Below, piece by piece: positions 38,459 through 48,561 of a stretch of 64,000 bases of DNA. The translations under genes and the position numbers were made by a program. The notes under the pieces are model-generated. The model saw only the letters and a program-made list of their open reading frames with translations, was not told where the DNA came from and did no database searches. Numbering within the stretch: position 1 is the first letter of the stretch; every line of letters begins with the position of its first letter. The DNA comes from CAVQXR01 sp963717955 (GTDB lineage Bacteria; Actinomycetota; Thermoleophilia; Gaiellales; Gaiellaceae): NCBI GenBank assembly GCA_963717955.1, contig CAVQXR010000001.1:1550001-1614000 (forward strand), given 5' to 3'.

Positions 38459-39862
38459 TCAGGCCCGAAGTCGTTCCCGCAGCAGCTCGCTGACGACCTT
38501 CGGGTTCGCGTCGCCGCCGGTCGCCTTCATGACCTGGCCGACGAAGTAGCCGAGCAGGCCCTCCTTGCCCCCGCGGTAGGCCTCGACCTGGCCCGGGCTC
38601 GCGGCGAGCACCTCGTCGATGATCGGCCCGAGCTCCGACACGTCGGACACCGCCTCCTGGGCGAGGAACGGGTCGGCCGAGAAGCCGGGCTCGCCGGCTC
38701 TCGCAAGCGCCTCGTCGAAGGCCTGCCGTGGGATCCGCTCGCGCGCCTCGACGAGCCGCCCGAGCTCGACCGGGTCGACGGCCCCGGGCTCGACGCCCGC
38801 TCCGGCGAGCTGGTTCATGATCACGTTCGCGACGGCACGGCGGTCGCCGGCGACCTGCTCGTACAGCCGGTCGCGCCCGCTCGTGACGAGGCCCTCGGCG
38901 AGCTCGAACCCGATCTCGGCCTCGAGGCGCCGGATCCGCAGCGCGGGTAGCTCCGGCAGCCCGGCCGCGATCCGCTCGACGAGCTCGCGGGCGGGCGCGA
39001 CGGGAACGAGGTCAGGCTCCGGGAAGTAGCGGTAGTCGTGGGCCTCCTCCTTCGACCTCAGGGGCGAGATCCGTCCGGTCTGAGGATCGAAGTGGAGGGT
39101 CTCCTGGACGGGCTCGTCGTCGGCCTCGTACAGGGCGACCTGCCGACGCGCTTCGGCCTCGATGCCGTCCGCGACGAACTTGAACGAGTTCATGTTCTTG
39201 AGCTCGGTCTTCGTGCGGAATCCCTCCTCGCCGGCCGGGCGAACCGAGACGTTCGCATCGCAGCGCAGCGATCCCTTCTCCATCTCGGCGTCCGAGATCC
39301 CTAGCTCGACGACCGTCTGGCGCAGCAGGCCCAGGAATCGCCGCGCCTCGTCGCCGGAGTGGATGTCCGGATGGGTGACGACCTCCACGAGCGGCGTGCC
39401 GCCGCGGTTGAAGTCGACGAGCGAGGTCTCCGCGCCGTGGATCCGGCCGGCGGCGCCACCCACGTGCACCGTCTTTGCCGCGTCCTCCTCGAGGTGGGCC
39501 CGCACGATGCCGACGACGTGGTCGCCGTCCGGGCCGGGAACGGCGAAGCGGCCGTCCGTGCAGAACGGGAGATCGTACTGCGAGATCTGGTAGCCCTTCG
39601 GGAGGTCGGGGTAGAAGTAGTTCTTGCGGTGGAAGAGCGCATGGGGGGCGATCGCGCAGCCGAGCGCGAGCCCGAGGCGGATCGTCCACTCGACCGCCGC
39701 ACCGTTCGGGACCGGGAGGACGCCCGGATGCCCGAGGCAGACCGGACAGGTGCGGGTGTTCTCGGCCTCCCCGTAGACGTTCTCGCAGCGGCAGAACATC
39801 TTCGTCCGCGTCTTCAGCTGGACGTGGATCTCGAGCCCGACGACGGTCTCCCAGCCGCTCAC
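38459..39862 (-). CDS. gatB: Asp-tRNA(Asn)/Glu-tRNA(Gln) amidotransferase subunit B
   Basis: 467 aa. The kinase/tRNA-binding subunit of GatCAB, which turns misacylated Glu-tRNA-Gln or Asp-tRNA-Asn into the correct product. Opens with WETVVGLEIHVQL and includes the zinc-site CPVCLGHPGVLPVPN, FHRKNYFYPDLPKGYQISQYD and MEKGSLRCDANVS. The C-terminal YqeY-like tail reads GKEGLLGYFVGQVMKATGGDANPKVVSELLRERL. The GTG start overlaps the gatA stop (GTGA). The frame stays open upstream but only over gatA. Confidence 0.97.
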   Translation of the reverse strand: MSGWETVVGLEIHVQLKTRTKMFCRCENVYGEAENTRTCPVCLGHPGVLPVPNGAAVEWTIRLGLALGCAIAPHALFHRKNYFYPDLPKGYQISQYDLPFCTDGRFAVPGPDGDHVVGIVRAHLEEDAAKTVHVGGAAGRIHGAETSLVDFNRGGTPLVEVVTHPDIHSGDEARRFLGLLRQTVVELGISDAEMEKGSLRCDANVSVRPAGEEGFRTKTELKNMNSFKFVADGIEAEARRQVALYEADDEPVQETLHFDPQTGRISPLRSKEEAHDYRYFPEPDLVPVAPARELVERIAAGLPELPALRIRRLEAEIGFELAEGLVTSGRDRLYEQVAGDRRAVANVIMNQLAGAGVEPGAVDPVELGRLVEARERIPRQAFDEALARAGEPGFSADPFLAQEAVSDVSELGPIIDEVLAASPGQVEAYRGGKEGLLGYFVGQVMKATGGDANPKVVSELLRERLRA

Positions 39863-41283
39863 TGCAGCCTCCCCGGCACCGCGTCGAACCCGATCGCCTG
39901 CTCGAGCGCGTGGCCGACGCGGAACAGCGCATTCTCGGAGAACTGCGGGCCGATCAGCTGCAGACCGACCGGCATCCCGTTCGAGAGCCCGCACGGAATG
40001 CTGAGGCCCGGGAGCCCGGCCACGCACGAAGGAATGGTCAGCACGTCCGAGAGGTACATCGCGAGCGGGTCGTCCGTCTTCTCGCCCAGGCGGAACGCGA
40101 CCGTCGGCGAGGTCGGCGAGAGCAGGACGTCGAAGTGCTCGAACGCGGCCGAGTGCTCCTGGCGGATGATCGTGCGTACCTTCTGCGCCTGGCCGTAGTA
40201 CGCCTCGTAGTAGCCGGCCGACAGCGCGTACGTCCCGAGCATGATGCGCCGCTTCGGCTCGGCCCCGAAGCCTTCCCACCGCGTGCGCATGTAGACCTCG
40301 GTCAGGCCCGCATCGAGGTCTGCCCGGTAACCGAAGCGGACGCCGTCGTAGCGCGCGAGGTTCGAGCTCGCCTCCGCGGGAGCGATCAGGTAGTAGCAGG
40401 GCAGGCCGTACTCGACGGAGCGGGGCAGGCTCGCCTCGGCGACCTCCGCACCCAACCCGGCCGCGAGATCGATCGCGCGCTCCACGGCGGCGCGCACGCC
40501 GGGCTCGATCCCGTCGGCGTCGACCATCTCCCGTGGGATGCCGACGCGGACACCCTTCAGATCGGTCCCGGCCGGCAGCTCGACGGCCGCCGGGAGCTCG
40601 ACCGTGGTCGAGTCGCGGGGGTCCCGCCCGGCGATCAGGGAGTAGAGCAGCGCACAGTCGCGGACCGTCTTCGCGAGCGGCCCGACCTGGTCGAGGCTCG
40701 ATGCGAACGCGATGATCCCGTAGCGCGAGACGGTGCCGTAGGTGGGGCGCAAGCCGACCAGCCCGCAGAGCGAGGCCGGCTGCTTGATCGAGCCGCCCGT
40801 GTCGGAGCCGAGCGCCCAGGGAGCCAGGCCGCCGGCGACCGCGGCCGCGGACCCGCCGGACGAGCCGCCGGGAACCCGCCCGGGGTCCCACGGGTTCCGG
40901 GTCGGCCCGTACGCCGAGTTCTCGGTCGACGAGCCCATCGCGAACTCGTCCATGTTCGTCTTGCCGAGGAGCGGCAGCCCGGCCTCCGCGCAACGCGCCG
41001 CGACGGTCGAGTCGAAGACGGGGACGTAGCCCTCGAGGATCCTCGAGCCCGCCGTCGTCGGGACGCCCCGGGTCGTGATGCAGTCCTTCAGCGCGATCGG
41101 CACCCCAAGCTGGCCGTCCGTGGGCTCGATCGAGTCCCCGGCAACGTGCAGGTAGGCGTGCAGCTCCGGGTCGCGCTCGTCGATCGCGGCGAGGTAGGCG
41201 TCCGTGAGCTCGCGACCCGAGACCTCCCGCCGCGCGACGAGCCCCCTCGCTTCCTCGGCGGTGAGGCGCAGCGTGTCGATCAC
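39859..41283 (-). CDS. gatA: Asp-tRNA(Asn)/Glu-tRNA(Gln) amidotransferase subunit A
   Basis: 474-aa amidase-signature glutaminase subunit of GatCAB, which makes the ammonia used by GatB. The catalytic Lys-Ser-Ser triad is in GVPIALKDCITTRG, PGGSSGGSAAAVAGG and GSDTGGSIKQPASLCG. Start is GTG 41283 with a GGGGGCGGC upstream; this gives the usual N-terminus. Operon order gatC, gatA, gatB; 109 bp separate it from gatC. Confidence 0.97.
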   Translation of the reverse strand: MIDTLRLTAEEARGLVARREVSGRELTDAYLAAIDERDPELHAYLHVAGDSIEPTDGQLGVPIALKDCITTRGVPTTAGSRILEGYVPVFDSTVAARCAEAGLPLLGKTNMDEFAMGSSTENSAYGPTRNPWDPGRVPGGSSGGSAAAVAGGLAPWALGSDTGGSIKQPASLCGLVGLRPTYGTVSRYGIIAFASSLDQVGPLAKTVRDCALLYSLIAGRDPRDSTTVELPAAVELPAGTDLKGVRVGIPREMVDADGIEPGVRAAVERAIDLAAGLGAEVAEASLPRSVEYGLPCYYLIAPAEASSNLARYDGVRFGYRADLDAGLTEVYMRTRWEGFGAEPKRRIMLGTYALSAGYYEAYYGQAQKVRTIIRQEHSAAFEHFDVLLSPTSPTVAFRLGEKTDDPLAMYLSDVLTIPSCVAGLPGLSIPCGLSNGMPVGLQLIGPQFSENALFRVGHALEQAIGFDAVPGRLQ

Positions 41284-41392
41284 GCCGCCCCCTGGGGCCA
41301 CCCCATGCCTCCACCCGATTTCATCGTATCGCTGGAAAGCGCGCGGGTGTGTGCCCGGCGGGGCCGGAAGCGTGCCGGATGGGTGACGAGAC

Positions 41393-41677
41393 TCACCCGA
41401 CCGGGGGAACGCGGAACATGCCCTCGTGCCGGTCGGGCGCGTTGGCGAGCGCCTCGTCTCTCCCGAGCGAGGGTCTCGGCACGTCCTCGTCGTACACGTT
41501 GACGAGATCGAGCGGGTGAGAGGTCGGGGGTACGTCGGCCAGCTCGAGCTCCGAGACCTTTCCGACTGCGTCGAGGATCGCGCCGAGCTGCGCCTGGACC
41601 GTCTCGACGTGCTCCTCGGGGATCTCGAGCCGGGCGAGCCGTGCCACGTGGAGGACATCGTCGCGCGTGATCGCCAT
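41393..41677 (-). CDS. gatC: Asp-tRNA(Asn)/Glu-tRNA(Gln) amidotransferase subunit C
   Basis: 94-aa linker subunit that wraps the GatA/GatB interface. Typical: ITRDDVLHVARLARLEIPEEHVETVQAQLGAILDAVGKVSELELADVPPTSHPLDLVNVYDEDVPRPSL. ATG 41677 gives the standard N-terminus; a TTG three codons upstream (41686) is an alternative. Confidence 0.93.
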   Translation of the reverse strand: MAITRDDVLHVARLARLEIPEEHVETVQAQLGAILDAVGKVSELELADVPPTSHPLDLVNVYDEDVPRPSLGRDEALANAPDRHEGMFRVPPVG

Positions 41678-41686
41678 CGCGCGCAA

Positions 41687-42053
41687 GTGTAGTGATTCGT
41701 CTCTGAGCCCCTTCGCTTCTCCGGCGCGCAGAGCTCGGGCGCGGGACCGGGAGCCGGGCCAGGATGTGGGCGGCGGCCGCCTCGGTGAGGACGACCGCTA
41801 CCGCGGACGACCGGCAGCGACGCGCGGCGGCCGTCCGAGACGCACGAGGGCTCGCGAGCGCCCGAGCACCCGCGAGCCCCGACTCGCGCGGGCGCACGGG
41901 CCACCTCCGACCGCGGCGGGCCCGTGCCTCCGCGACGGCGGGGGCACCGCGATCGAGGCGATGCGGCGTGGTTCCCGCCCGCCCGGCAGCCCGTCGAGAT
42001 CCGATGCGCCGGGCGAGGCGCGCAGCGAACCCGGTCCGGCCGTCCTCAGGCCG
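41687..42053. other. intergenic stretch without recognised features
   Basis: GC-rich spacer between the gatC start and the csp stop, both on the minus strand. Open frames here have no homology or ribosome sites. I see no repeat, RNA or clear promoter. Confidence 0.5.
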
Positions 42054-42254
42054 TCAGACCGCCTGCACGTTCTCGGCCTGGAGGCCCTTCGGCCCATCGC
42101 GGACCTCGAACTCGACCCGCTGGCCCTCCCGCAGGGACTTGTACCCCTCCATCGTGATCGCGCTGAAGTGGACGAACACGTCCTCGCCCCCGTCACGCTC
42201 GATGAAGCCGTACCCCTTCTCGTTCGAGAACCACTTCACGGTGCCCTGTGCCAC
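42054..42254 (-). CDS. csp: cold-shock protein
   Basis: 66-aa single CSD domain that binds single-stranded nucleic acid and acts as an RNA chaperone. RNP1 is KGYGFIER and RNP2 is DVFVHFSAI. The GTG at 42254 is chosen because it gives the canonical AQGTVKWFSNEKG start and lies 8 nt after GGAGGAGG. A promoter is visible 70-100 bp upstream, leaving a 5' UTR of about 64 nt. Confidence 0.95.
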   Translation of the reverse strand: MAQGTVKWFSNEKGYGFIERDGGEDVFVHFSAITMEGYKSLREGQRVEFEVRDGPKGLQAENVQAV

Positions 42255-42324
42255 GACTCGTACCTCCTCCAGCAAGGCGGTCAGGCGCCGCCTCCCCTAC
42301 GCCAGCGCGTCAGACGCGTGCGGC

Positions 42325-42353
42325 ACCATATCGCCCCGCGGCGAGCGATTCAA
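42325..42353 (-). promoter_or_regulatory. csp promoter
   Basis: Minus-strand TTGAAT (42353-42348), a 17-nt spacer, then TATGGT (42330-42325). Start of transcription near 42318. Confidence 0.6.
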
Positions 42354-42384
42354 GTGGGGAAGTGGGGCGTATCGGAGCCAGGAG

Positions 42385-43236
<852 letters not shown>

Positions 43237-43246
43237 GGCGTCCGGG

Positions 43247-43702
43247 CTAGGCGAGGGTCACGCGGTCGGTCGTGACGGGCTGCCGGGGCCGGTCGCGCCC
43301 GTCGCGCTCGACGCTGGAAATCGCGTCGACGACCTCCATCCCCGAGGACACACGGCCGAACACCGTGTGCTTCCCGTCGAGCCACGGGCACTCCTCCGCC
43401 GTGACGATGAAGAACTGGCTCCCGTTCGTGTTCGGGCCTCGGTTCGCCATCGCGATCGCGCCGCGCACGATGCGGTTGGCGTTCGGCTCGTCTTCGAACT
43501 CGTAGCTCGGGCCGCCCGTCCCGTCTCCCCGCGGGCAGCCGCCCTGGACCATGAAGTCCGGGATCACCCGGTGAAAGGTCAGGCCGTCGTAGTAACCCTC
43601 GCCTGCGAGCTTGACGAAGTTCTCGACCGTCTTCGGGGCGTCCTCGGCGAAGAGCTCCAGCTCGATCACGCCCTGGCTCGTTTGCATGGTGGCATTGGTC
43701 AT
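43247..43702 (-). CDS. ppiB: peptidyl-prolyl cis-trans isomerase, cyclophilin type
   Basis: 151-aa cytoplasmic cyclophilin. Active-site region FHRVIPDFMVQGGCPRGDGTGGPSYEFEDE (catalytic Arg in FHRV), followed by ANRGPNTNGSQFFI and LDGKHTVFGRV. No signal peptide. Directly upstream of folD and probably cotranscribed. Confidence 0.96.
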   Translation of the reverse strand: MTNATMQTSQGVIELELFAEDAPKTVENFVKLAGEGYYDGLTFHRVIPDFMVQGGCPRGDGTGGPSYEFEDEPNANRIVRGAIAMANRGPNTNGSQFFIVTAEECPWLDGKHTVFGRVSSGMEVVDAISSVERDGRDRPRQPVTTDRVTLA

Positions 43703-43813
43703 GGAAGCACGCTAACCGAGCGGCGCCCTTCGGGGCGCCGGTTCCCCCCGGGCCGCCGAGGCGGAGGCCGTTCCATCTCGAGATCCCGGGCGCAGTACCC
43801 TGCCGGCGCTGCC

Positions 43814-44947
43814 TCACGACGTCGGGGCAGCGCAGACGAGGACGTCCTCGAAGAATTCGCCCGCCCGGCGGCCGGTCCGCCGGTTGACGTGCCGGGTGAC
43901 CCGCTCGACGAGCCGCAGGCCCGCCCGGTCGAGAATCTCCGGGTACAGGTCGCGCGAGTCGTTGACGACCACGATCATGGGCGCGCCCGGGCCGAGCTGG
44001 CCGGAGACGTTCGCGAACGCCGCCGTCATCGCGTCGACATAGGCCCGCAGCGCGGCCCGTGTCCGGCCGAGCGCGGCAGCACCGATCTCCTCGCCCCGTC
44101 GATCCCGAAGGCCGAGCAGCTCGTACGCGTAGCGATGCTGCTCGTGGTAGTCGATCAGCCCCGGGTAGGGGGGCGACGTGATCACGCCCGACGGGCGAAC
44201 GGGCAGCGTCTGCTCGGATACGTCGCCGTGGACGACCTCGATCCGACGGGCCGTTCGGAGGGCGGCGAACGCACCCAGGCGGCGGATCGTGTCGTCCGTG
44301 TAGCGGCGCAGGAACTTCGCGGCCTCGCCGACCGGGCGGCACTCCCGCTTGTGCTTGTAGCAGTGGTAGGGCCCCGTCACGGGCTCGGCCGGAAAGTCGA
44401 GGTCGAAGTGCGGCGTGAGGCGGGCGGATCGCGCGGCCCGCGAGAGGATCACCCAGGCCACGTCGCGCTGGTCAGGAGGCAAGCCCCTCGCGGCCTCGCG
44501 GTAGGCGAGCAGCTCCTCGAGCGCCCGGGACGAGTACCAGCGCCGTGCCCACTCCGACCCGTGCCACGCCGGCGGGGAATCGTTTCGACGCGCCCGCTCG
44601 AGCGTCTCGCGCAGTGCCGGCTCGAGGGCCTCCAGCGAGTGTCGGGCCGTCTTCACGCGGGAGATGAGGCAGTTGAAGGCCGAGATGTCGCAGCCGACCG
44701 CATCGCAGCCGAGCACGTTGGCCTCGACGAGCGTCGTGCCCGACCCGCAGAACGGGTCGAGAACGCAGTCACCCGGCCCGAAGGATCGGCGCAGGAAGAC
44801 CTCCACGAGCTGCGGGACGAACTTCCCGAGGTAGGGATGGATCGCGTGGACGTGCTTCGTCCGCTCGGCCTGTGGCAGCTCCGCCTCCGACCACGAGAGC
44901 TCGAGGTCGATCTCCTCGTAGAGCACCGCCTGCGTTCGGCCGGTCAT
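43814..44947 (-). CDS. DNA methyltransferase (N4-cytosine/N6-adenine type), orphan
   Basis: 377 aa. AdoMet motif I is DPFCGSGTT (64-72), preceded by the motif-X-like HAIHPYLGKFVPQLVEVFLRR. The catalytic motif IV is TSPPYPGLIDY (257 onward). About 190 residues, possibly the target-recognition domain, lie between them, giving an alpha-class order. SPPY catalytic tetrads are usual in N4-cytosine enzymes. No restriction endonuclease is adjacent, so it may have an epigenetic role or be an unpaired enzyme. ATG 44947 precedes the first conserved residues; the long open frame upstream has no support. Confidence 0.85.
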   Translation of the reverse strand: MTGRTQAVLYEEIDLELSWSEAELPQAERTKHVHAIHPYLGKFVPQLVEVFLRRSFGPGDCVLDPFCGSGTTLVEANVLGCDAVGCDISAFNCLISRVKTARHSLEALEPALRETLERARRNDSPPAWHGSEWARRWYSSRALEELLAYREAARGLPPDQRDVAWVILSRAARSARLTPHFDLDFPAEPVTGPYHCYKHKRECRPVGEAAKFLRRYTDDTIRRLGAFAALRTARRIEVVHGDVSEQTLPVRPSGVITSPPYPGLIDYHEQHRYAYELLGLRDRRGEEIGAAALGRTRAALRAYVDAMTAAFANVSGQLGPGAPMIVVVNDSRDLYPEILDRAGLRLVERVTRHVNRRTGRRAGEFFEDVLVCAAPTS

Positions 44948-45196
44948 CCGTCGCAGTGTAGGTCCGGCACCTGACGCTCCGAAGCGACCCACGGGCCCAT
45001 TCGGGACATCCACCGAGGCAACCGCGCGATCGAGGAGCACGGCCCGCGGTGCCGGCGAGCCCCCTCGCCGGGGTGGTGTAGATCGCCGATCTCCTCGTCC
45101 GCGGCCGGAGGGCCCGCCCCGACCCGGGTGCGACCCGACCTCCCGGCCGTCGGTCTCATCTCGGGCCTCGACGGGCTCGAGCACGCCGCCTGAGCC

Positions 45197-45682
45197 CTAC
45201 ACGCGCACGACGAACCAGCCGTCGACGTTGTTGCAGAGGACCTGTCCTGGGCCCTCGTGGGCGTACGTGTACAGCGGAAGTCCCCTGTAGGTCAGCTGCA
45301 ACCGGCCGTTCGGGCGCTCGATCGTCCCGAACGTCCCGCGGAAGCCCGGGAGCCTCCTCGGTACCGTCTTCCCCTTCGGGACGTAGAGCGGAGGCCAGGC
45401 CCGCGCGCACGCGCCAGTGCAGACGATCGTGCCCGGCCTGCGCTTCTCGGGCGTCCAGTAGTAGAGCGCCTGGTTTCCCAGCGTGACGAGGACGACGCCG
45501 AACGCCTGCGTGCGGAGCTTCTTCACGAGCTTCTTCGCCTCCGCGCGCTCGACCGTGGCCGGCTTCGCGGCGGTCGCGCTCGCGGACGGAGGCGGCTCCG
45601 TGGAGGCGCCCGCCGCGTACGCCGCTCCTGCCACGGCCAGCGAGACGGCGAGCGCGACTGCAACGAGTGCCCTGGGCTTCAT
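45197..45682 (-). CDS. secreted COG4315-type repeat protein
   Basis: 161 aa. A signal peptide (MKPRALVAVALAVSLAVAGAAYA) is followed by a Ser/Thr/Lys linker and two copies of the short beta motif typical of COG4315 proteins: ALYYWTPEKRRPGTIVCTGACARAWPPL and GLPLYTYAHEGPGQVLCNNVDGWFVV. Function is unknown, though members are often lipoproteins near heme or redox genes; here there is no lipobox Cys. ATG 45682 has a GAGGAGAG sequence upstream. Confidence 0.85.
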   Translation of the reverse strand: MKPRALVAVALAVSLAVAGAAYAAGASTEPPPSASATAAKPATVERAEAKKLVKKLRTQAFGVVLVTLGNQALYYWTPEKRRPGTIVCTGACARAWPPLYVPKGKTVPRRLPGFRGTFGTIERPNGRLQLTYRGLPLYTYAHEGPGQVLCNNVDGWFVVRV

Positions 45683-45969
45683 GCGGTGCTCTCCTCTCCG
45701 GTGGGTTGCCCCCAGTGTCGCGCCGCACGCCCGCCGTTTCGTCGCTCCCGAGACGAGTTCAGGAGGATTTAACCCCGCTCCGTGCAGGTTGGAGAGTGCC
45801 CGAGACGCCTGCTTCGCGCGACGGACATCCTGCCCGACCGGCGCCTGAGCCCCAGCTCCGCTGCGCGGGCCGGCGACGAGGAGGCCCACCGGACGCTGTT
45901 CCGTGCCAGCGTCGTCGCCCGCGAGGGTGCCGGCAGCGCGCCCGCGCCCGCGGTCCTCGAGCGGATCGA

Positions 45970-47424
45970 CTAACCCACCACCGGCGAGGCGCCGAGCCGG
46001 GCCTTCTGCACCTTGCCCATCTCGTTGCGCGGCAGCGCGTCGAGAAACCGGACGACCCTCGGGCGCTTGTGCGGGGTGAGGAGGCGGGCCACCTGGCCCT
46101 CGAGCTCGTGTCCGCCGACCACCTGTCCAGGACGGAGCACGACCCAGGCCACGATGCGCTCCCCGAGATCGTCGTCGGGCTCGGCCGTCACCGCCGCCTC
46201 GAGGACCGCCGGATGCTCGAGCAGCGCGCTCTCGACCTCGCCGGCGCCGACACGGTACCCGCCGGTCTTGATCAGGTCCGTCGAGCGGCGCCCGACGATC
46301 CTGACGAACCCGTCCGCCGTCCGCGTCGCGAGATCGCCGGTCGCGAACCACCCGCCGTCACGGAGCGACGCCGCGGTCGCGTCCGGCCGGTTCAGGTAGC
46401 CGAGGAAGAGGTTGGAGCCCCGGACATGGATCTCGCCGATGGTCTCGCCGTCATGGACGCCGAGCACGGCGCCGTCGTCGTCCACGAGCCGCACCTCGAC
46501 CCCCGGGAGGGCCGGGCCAACGAACCCGGGACGCCGATCGCCGGACACCTGCGTCGAGCAGTTCATGAGCGTCTCGGTCATCCCGTAGCGCTCGACGACG
46601 CGCTGACCGCAGAGCCGCTCGATCCGCTCGTGCTCGCGGGCGGGAAGTGCCGCCGAGCCGGAGACCAGCACGCGCGCCCGCCGCAGCGCATTCGCGATCG
46701 ACGCGTCTCCCTCCATCGCCTCGGCGAGGCGGTGGTACATCGTCGGCACGGCGAACAGCATCGTTGCCCCGGCGTCGAGCTCGGCTGCCACGGCCTCGGC
46801 CGAGAAGTGCCCGAGGTGCACGAGGCTGCAGCCGATCCGCGCCGGCCCGAGCGTGCCGAGCACGAGACCGTGGGCATGGAAGAGCGGGAGGCCGTGGACG
46901 AGCACGTCGGCCGCCGTCCACCCCCACACGGAGGCTAGCGCGTCGAGGTTCGATGCGACCGCCCGCCGTGGCAGCACCGCCCCCTTCGGAGGGCCGGTCG
47001 TCCCGGACGTGTAGAGGACGAGCGCCGGCGTCTCGGGCGGCGGCTCGGCGGGCCAGGAGGCGCCGCTGCGGGCCGTGAGCTCGACCGTCAGCCGCTCGAG
47101 GCGCGACAGCGGCTCCGCGAGCTCGACTCCGGGGGCGGCCAGCACGAGCGACGGCCGGCTGTCGGCGACGAGGTGCTCGAGCTCGAGCTCGCCCGCCTTC
47201 GGGTTGACGGGGACGACGGCAACGCCTGCCGCGAGACCCGCGATCACGGCGGCGGCGGTCTCGAGCGACGTGGTCGCATGCACCGCCACGCGCTCCCGGC
47301 CCTGGAGCGCCTCGACGTGCGCGGCGACCGTCTCGTGGAGCTGCACGAACGAGAGCTCGCGGTCGCCGAAGCGGACCGATCGACCGGGTTGGGGCTCGAG
47401 CAGGGCGGGAAGCAGCGCCGTCAC
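45970..47424 (-). CDS. AMP-forming acyl-CoA ligase, malonyl-CoA synthetase-like
   Basis: 484-aa ANL-superfamily enzyme that activates a carboxylic acid through an acyl-AMP. P-loop motif LVLYTSGTTGPPKGAVL, A5 region VERYGMTETLMN, GDLATRTADGFVRIVGRRSTDLIKTGGYRVGAGEVE, and the catalytic Lys in PRNEMGKVQKARL. The overall pattern (VHGLPLFHAHGLVLG, KTGGYRVGAGEVESALL) resembles MatB malonyl-CoA synthetases, but the acid is not proven. GTG 47424 is taken as start. An in-frame GTG at 47460 lies inside a palindrome and would add 12 residues. Confidence 0.88.
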   Translation of the reverse strand: MTALLPALLEPQPGRSVRFGDRELSFVQLHETVAAHVEALQGRERVAVHATTSLETAAAVIAGLAAGVAVVPVNPKAGELELEHLVADSRPSLVLAAPGVELAEPLSRLERLTVELTARSGASWPAEPPPETPALVLYTSGTTGPPKGAVLPRRAVASNLDALASVWGWTAADVLVHGLPLFHAHGLVLGTLGPARIGCSLVHLGHFSAEAVAAELDAGATMLFAVPTMYHRLAEAMEGDASIANALRRARVLVSGSAALPAREHERIERLCGQRVVERYGMTETLMNCSTQVSGDRRPGFVGPALPGVEVRLVDDDGAVLGVHDGETIGEIHVRGSNLFLGYLNRPDATAASLRDGGWFATGDLATRTADGFVRIVGRRSTDLIKTGGYRVGAGEVESALLEHPAVLEAAVTAEPDDDLGERIVAWVVLRPGQVVGGHELEGQVARLLTPHKRPRVVRFLDALPRNEMGKVQKARLGASPVVG

Positions 47425-47434
47425 GACGCCCAGC

Positions 47435-47463
47435 CTAGTGGTCTCTCCCGGAGAGACCACTAG
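47435..47463. promoter_or_regulatory. 29-nt perfect palindrome upstream of the acyl-CoA ligase gene
   Basis: Two 14-nt arms, CTAGTGGTCTCTCC and GGAGAGACCACTAG, separated by one base, end 11 nt before the GTG start. It could be an operator or an mRNA hairpin over the ribosome-binding region. It is bounded by CTAG like the repeats at 32492 and 48562-48893. Confidence 0.7.
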
Positions 47464-47553
47464 ACGGTTGATTCCACGATCTCGCGCGGCCGGCTGCGCC
47501 CCAGCGTCGGCGATCGCGTTGGGTCACCCATCAGCGCTCCCCGGCAGAGGAGC

Positions 47554-47739
47554 TCAGGCCGAGGGGCCCTGGAAGCGCACGGCGCCGGCGAACTCCAGGT
47601 CGCCGCGCGCCCAGGCGCGCAGCAAGCGGCGGCGGCGCCACTGTCGCAGGAGGAACATGGCGCAGCGTTCGCCCCGGAGCCCGAGACTCCTCCGCCGAGG
47701 CGTGTCGACCCGGCCCGTGATCGCTTCCCGCACCGGCAC
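47554..47739 (-). CDS. possible small basic protein
   Basis: A 61-codon frame from a GTG, Arg-rich at its centre (LLRQWRRRRLLRAWARGDLEF), fills most of the gap between the divergent ligase and rpiA genes. No ribosome site or known family. It may be noncoding; it is listed because nothing else accounts for this stretch. Confidence 0.2.
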   Translation of the reverse strand: MPVREAITGRVDTPRRRSLGLRGERCAMFLLRQWRRRRLLRAWARGDLEFAGAVRFQGPSA

Positions 47740-47770
47740 CGTCCGGCCCGGTTGGCATTCAATGTAGGGG

Positions 47771-48415
47771 GTGCACGCCGCGGAGAAGCGGCTCGCCGCC
47801 GAGGCTGCCGCCGCGCTCGTCGAGGACGGGATGACCGTCGGGCTCGGCACGGGCTCGACCGTCTCCCATCTGCTCCGCGTGATCGCCGACCGCCATCTCT
47901 CGATCCGCTGCGTTGCGACGTCGCCCGGCACCGAGGCCGCGGCCGCGCAGCTCGGAATCGCGCTCGAGCCCTTCGGCGCTCTCGACCGGCTCGACCTCGC
48001 GATCGACGGCGCCGACCAGATCGCTCCCGACGGCTGGCTCGTGAAGGGCGGCGGCGGTGCGCATACCCGCGAGAAGATCGTCGCGGCCGCGGCCGACCGG
48101 TTCGTCGTCATCGCCGACTCAGGCAAGCTCGTGGACGGGCTCCGGCCGCCGGTCCCGCTCGAGTTGCTCGGGTACGGTCTCGCCGCCACGCTGCGGGCGC
48201 TCGCGCCGGTGAGGCTCCGGGAAGCGCCCCGCAGCCCGGACGGGGGCGTGATCGCAGACTACCTCGGCCCCGTCGACGATCCGGCAGCGCTTGCGGCGCG
48301 GCTCTCGGCCACGCCCGGGGTGGTCGACCACGGCATCTTTCCGGCCGGGCTCGTGAGCGACGTGATCGTCGGACGTGGCGGCGCGGCCGAGCGCCTCGCC
48401 CTCGACCGTGCCTGA
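47771..48415 (+). CDS. rpiA: ribose-5-phosphate isomerase A
   Basis: 214-aa pentose-phosphate enzyme interconverting ribose-5-P and ribulose-5-P. Signatures: VGLGTGSTVSHLL (phosphate loop), DLAIDGADQIAPDGWLVKGGGGAHTREKIVA (catalytic Asp/Glu region) and VIADSGKLVDGL. Length is normal. GTG start at 47771. Downstream lie two tandem palindromic repeats. gnd and pgi, 2.3 kb away, act in the same pathway. Confidence 0.95.
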   Translation: MHAAEKRLAAEAAAALVEDGMTVGLGTGSTVSHLLRVIADRHLSIRCVATSPGTEAAAAQLGIALEPFGALDRLDLAIDGADQIAPDGWLVKGGGGAHTREKIVAAAADRFVVIADSGKLVDGLRPPVPLELLGYGLAATLRALAPVRLREAPRSPDGGVIADYLGPVDDPAALAARLSATPGVVDHGIFPAGLVSDVIVGRGGAAERLALDRA

Positions 48416-48561
48416 CGCCTGAGCCCTGCTGCGCCGGCTCGAACGGCCCGATGGCGGCACGGATCGGGTCGGTGACGACGCCGATCCTGCCCACCGCGAA
48501 ACCGCAAGCGGCACGGACAGGACGCCCGCGAGGCGGCAGCGCTTCGGCACCGGCCGTGTGC

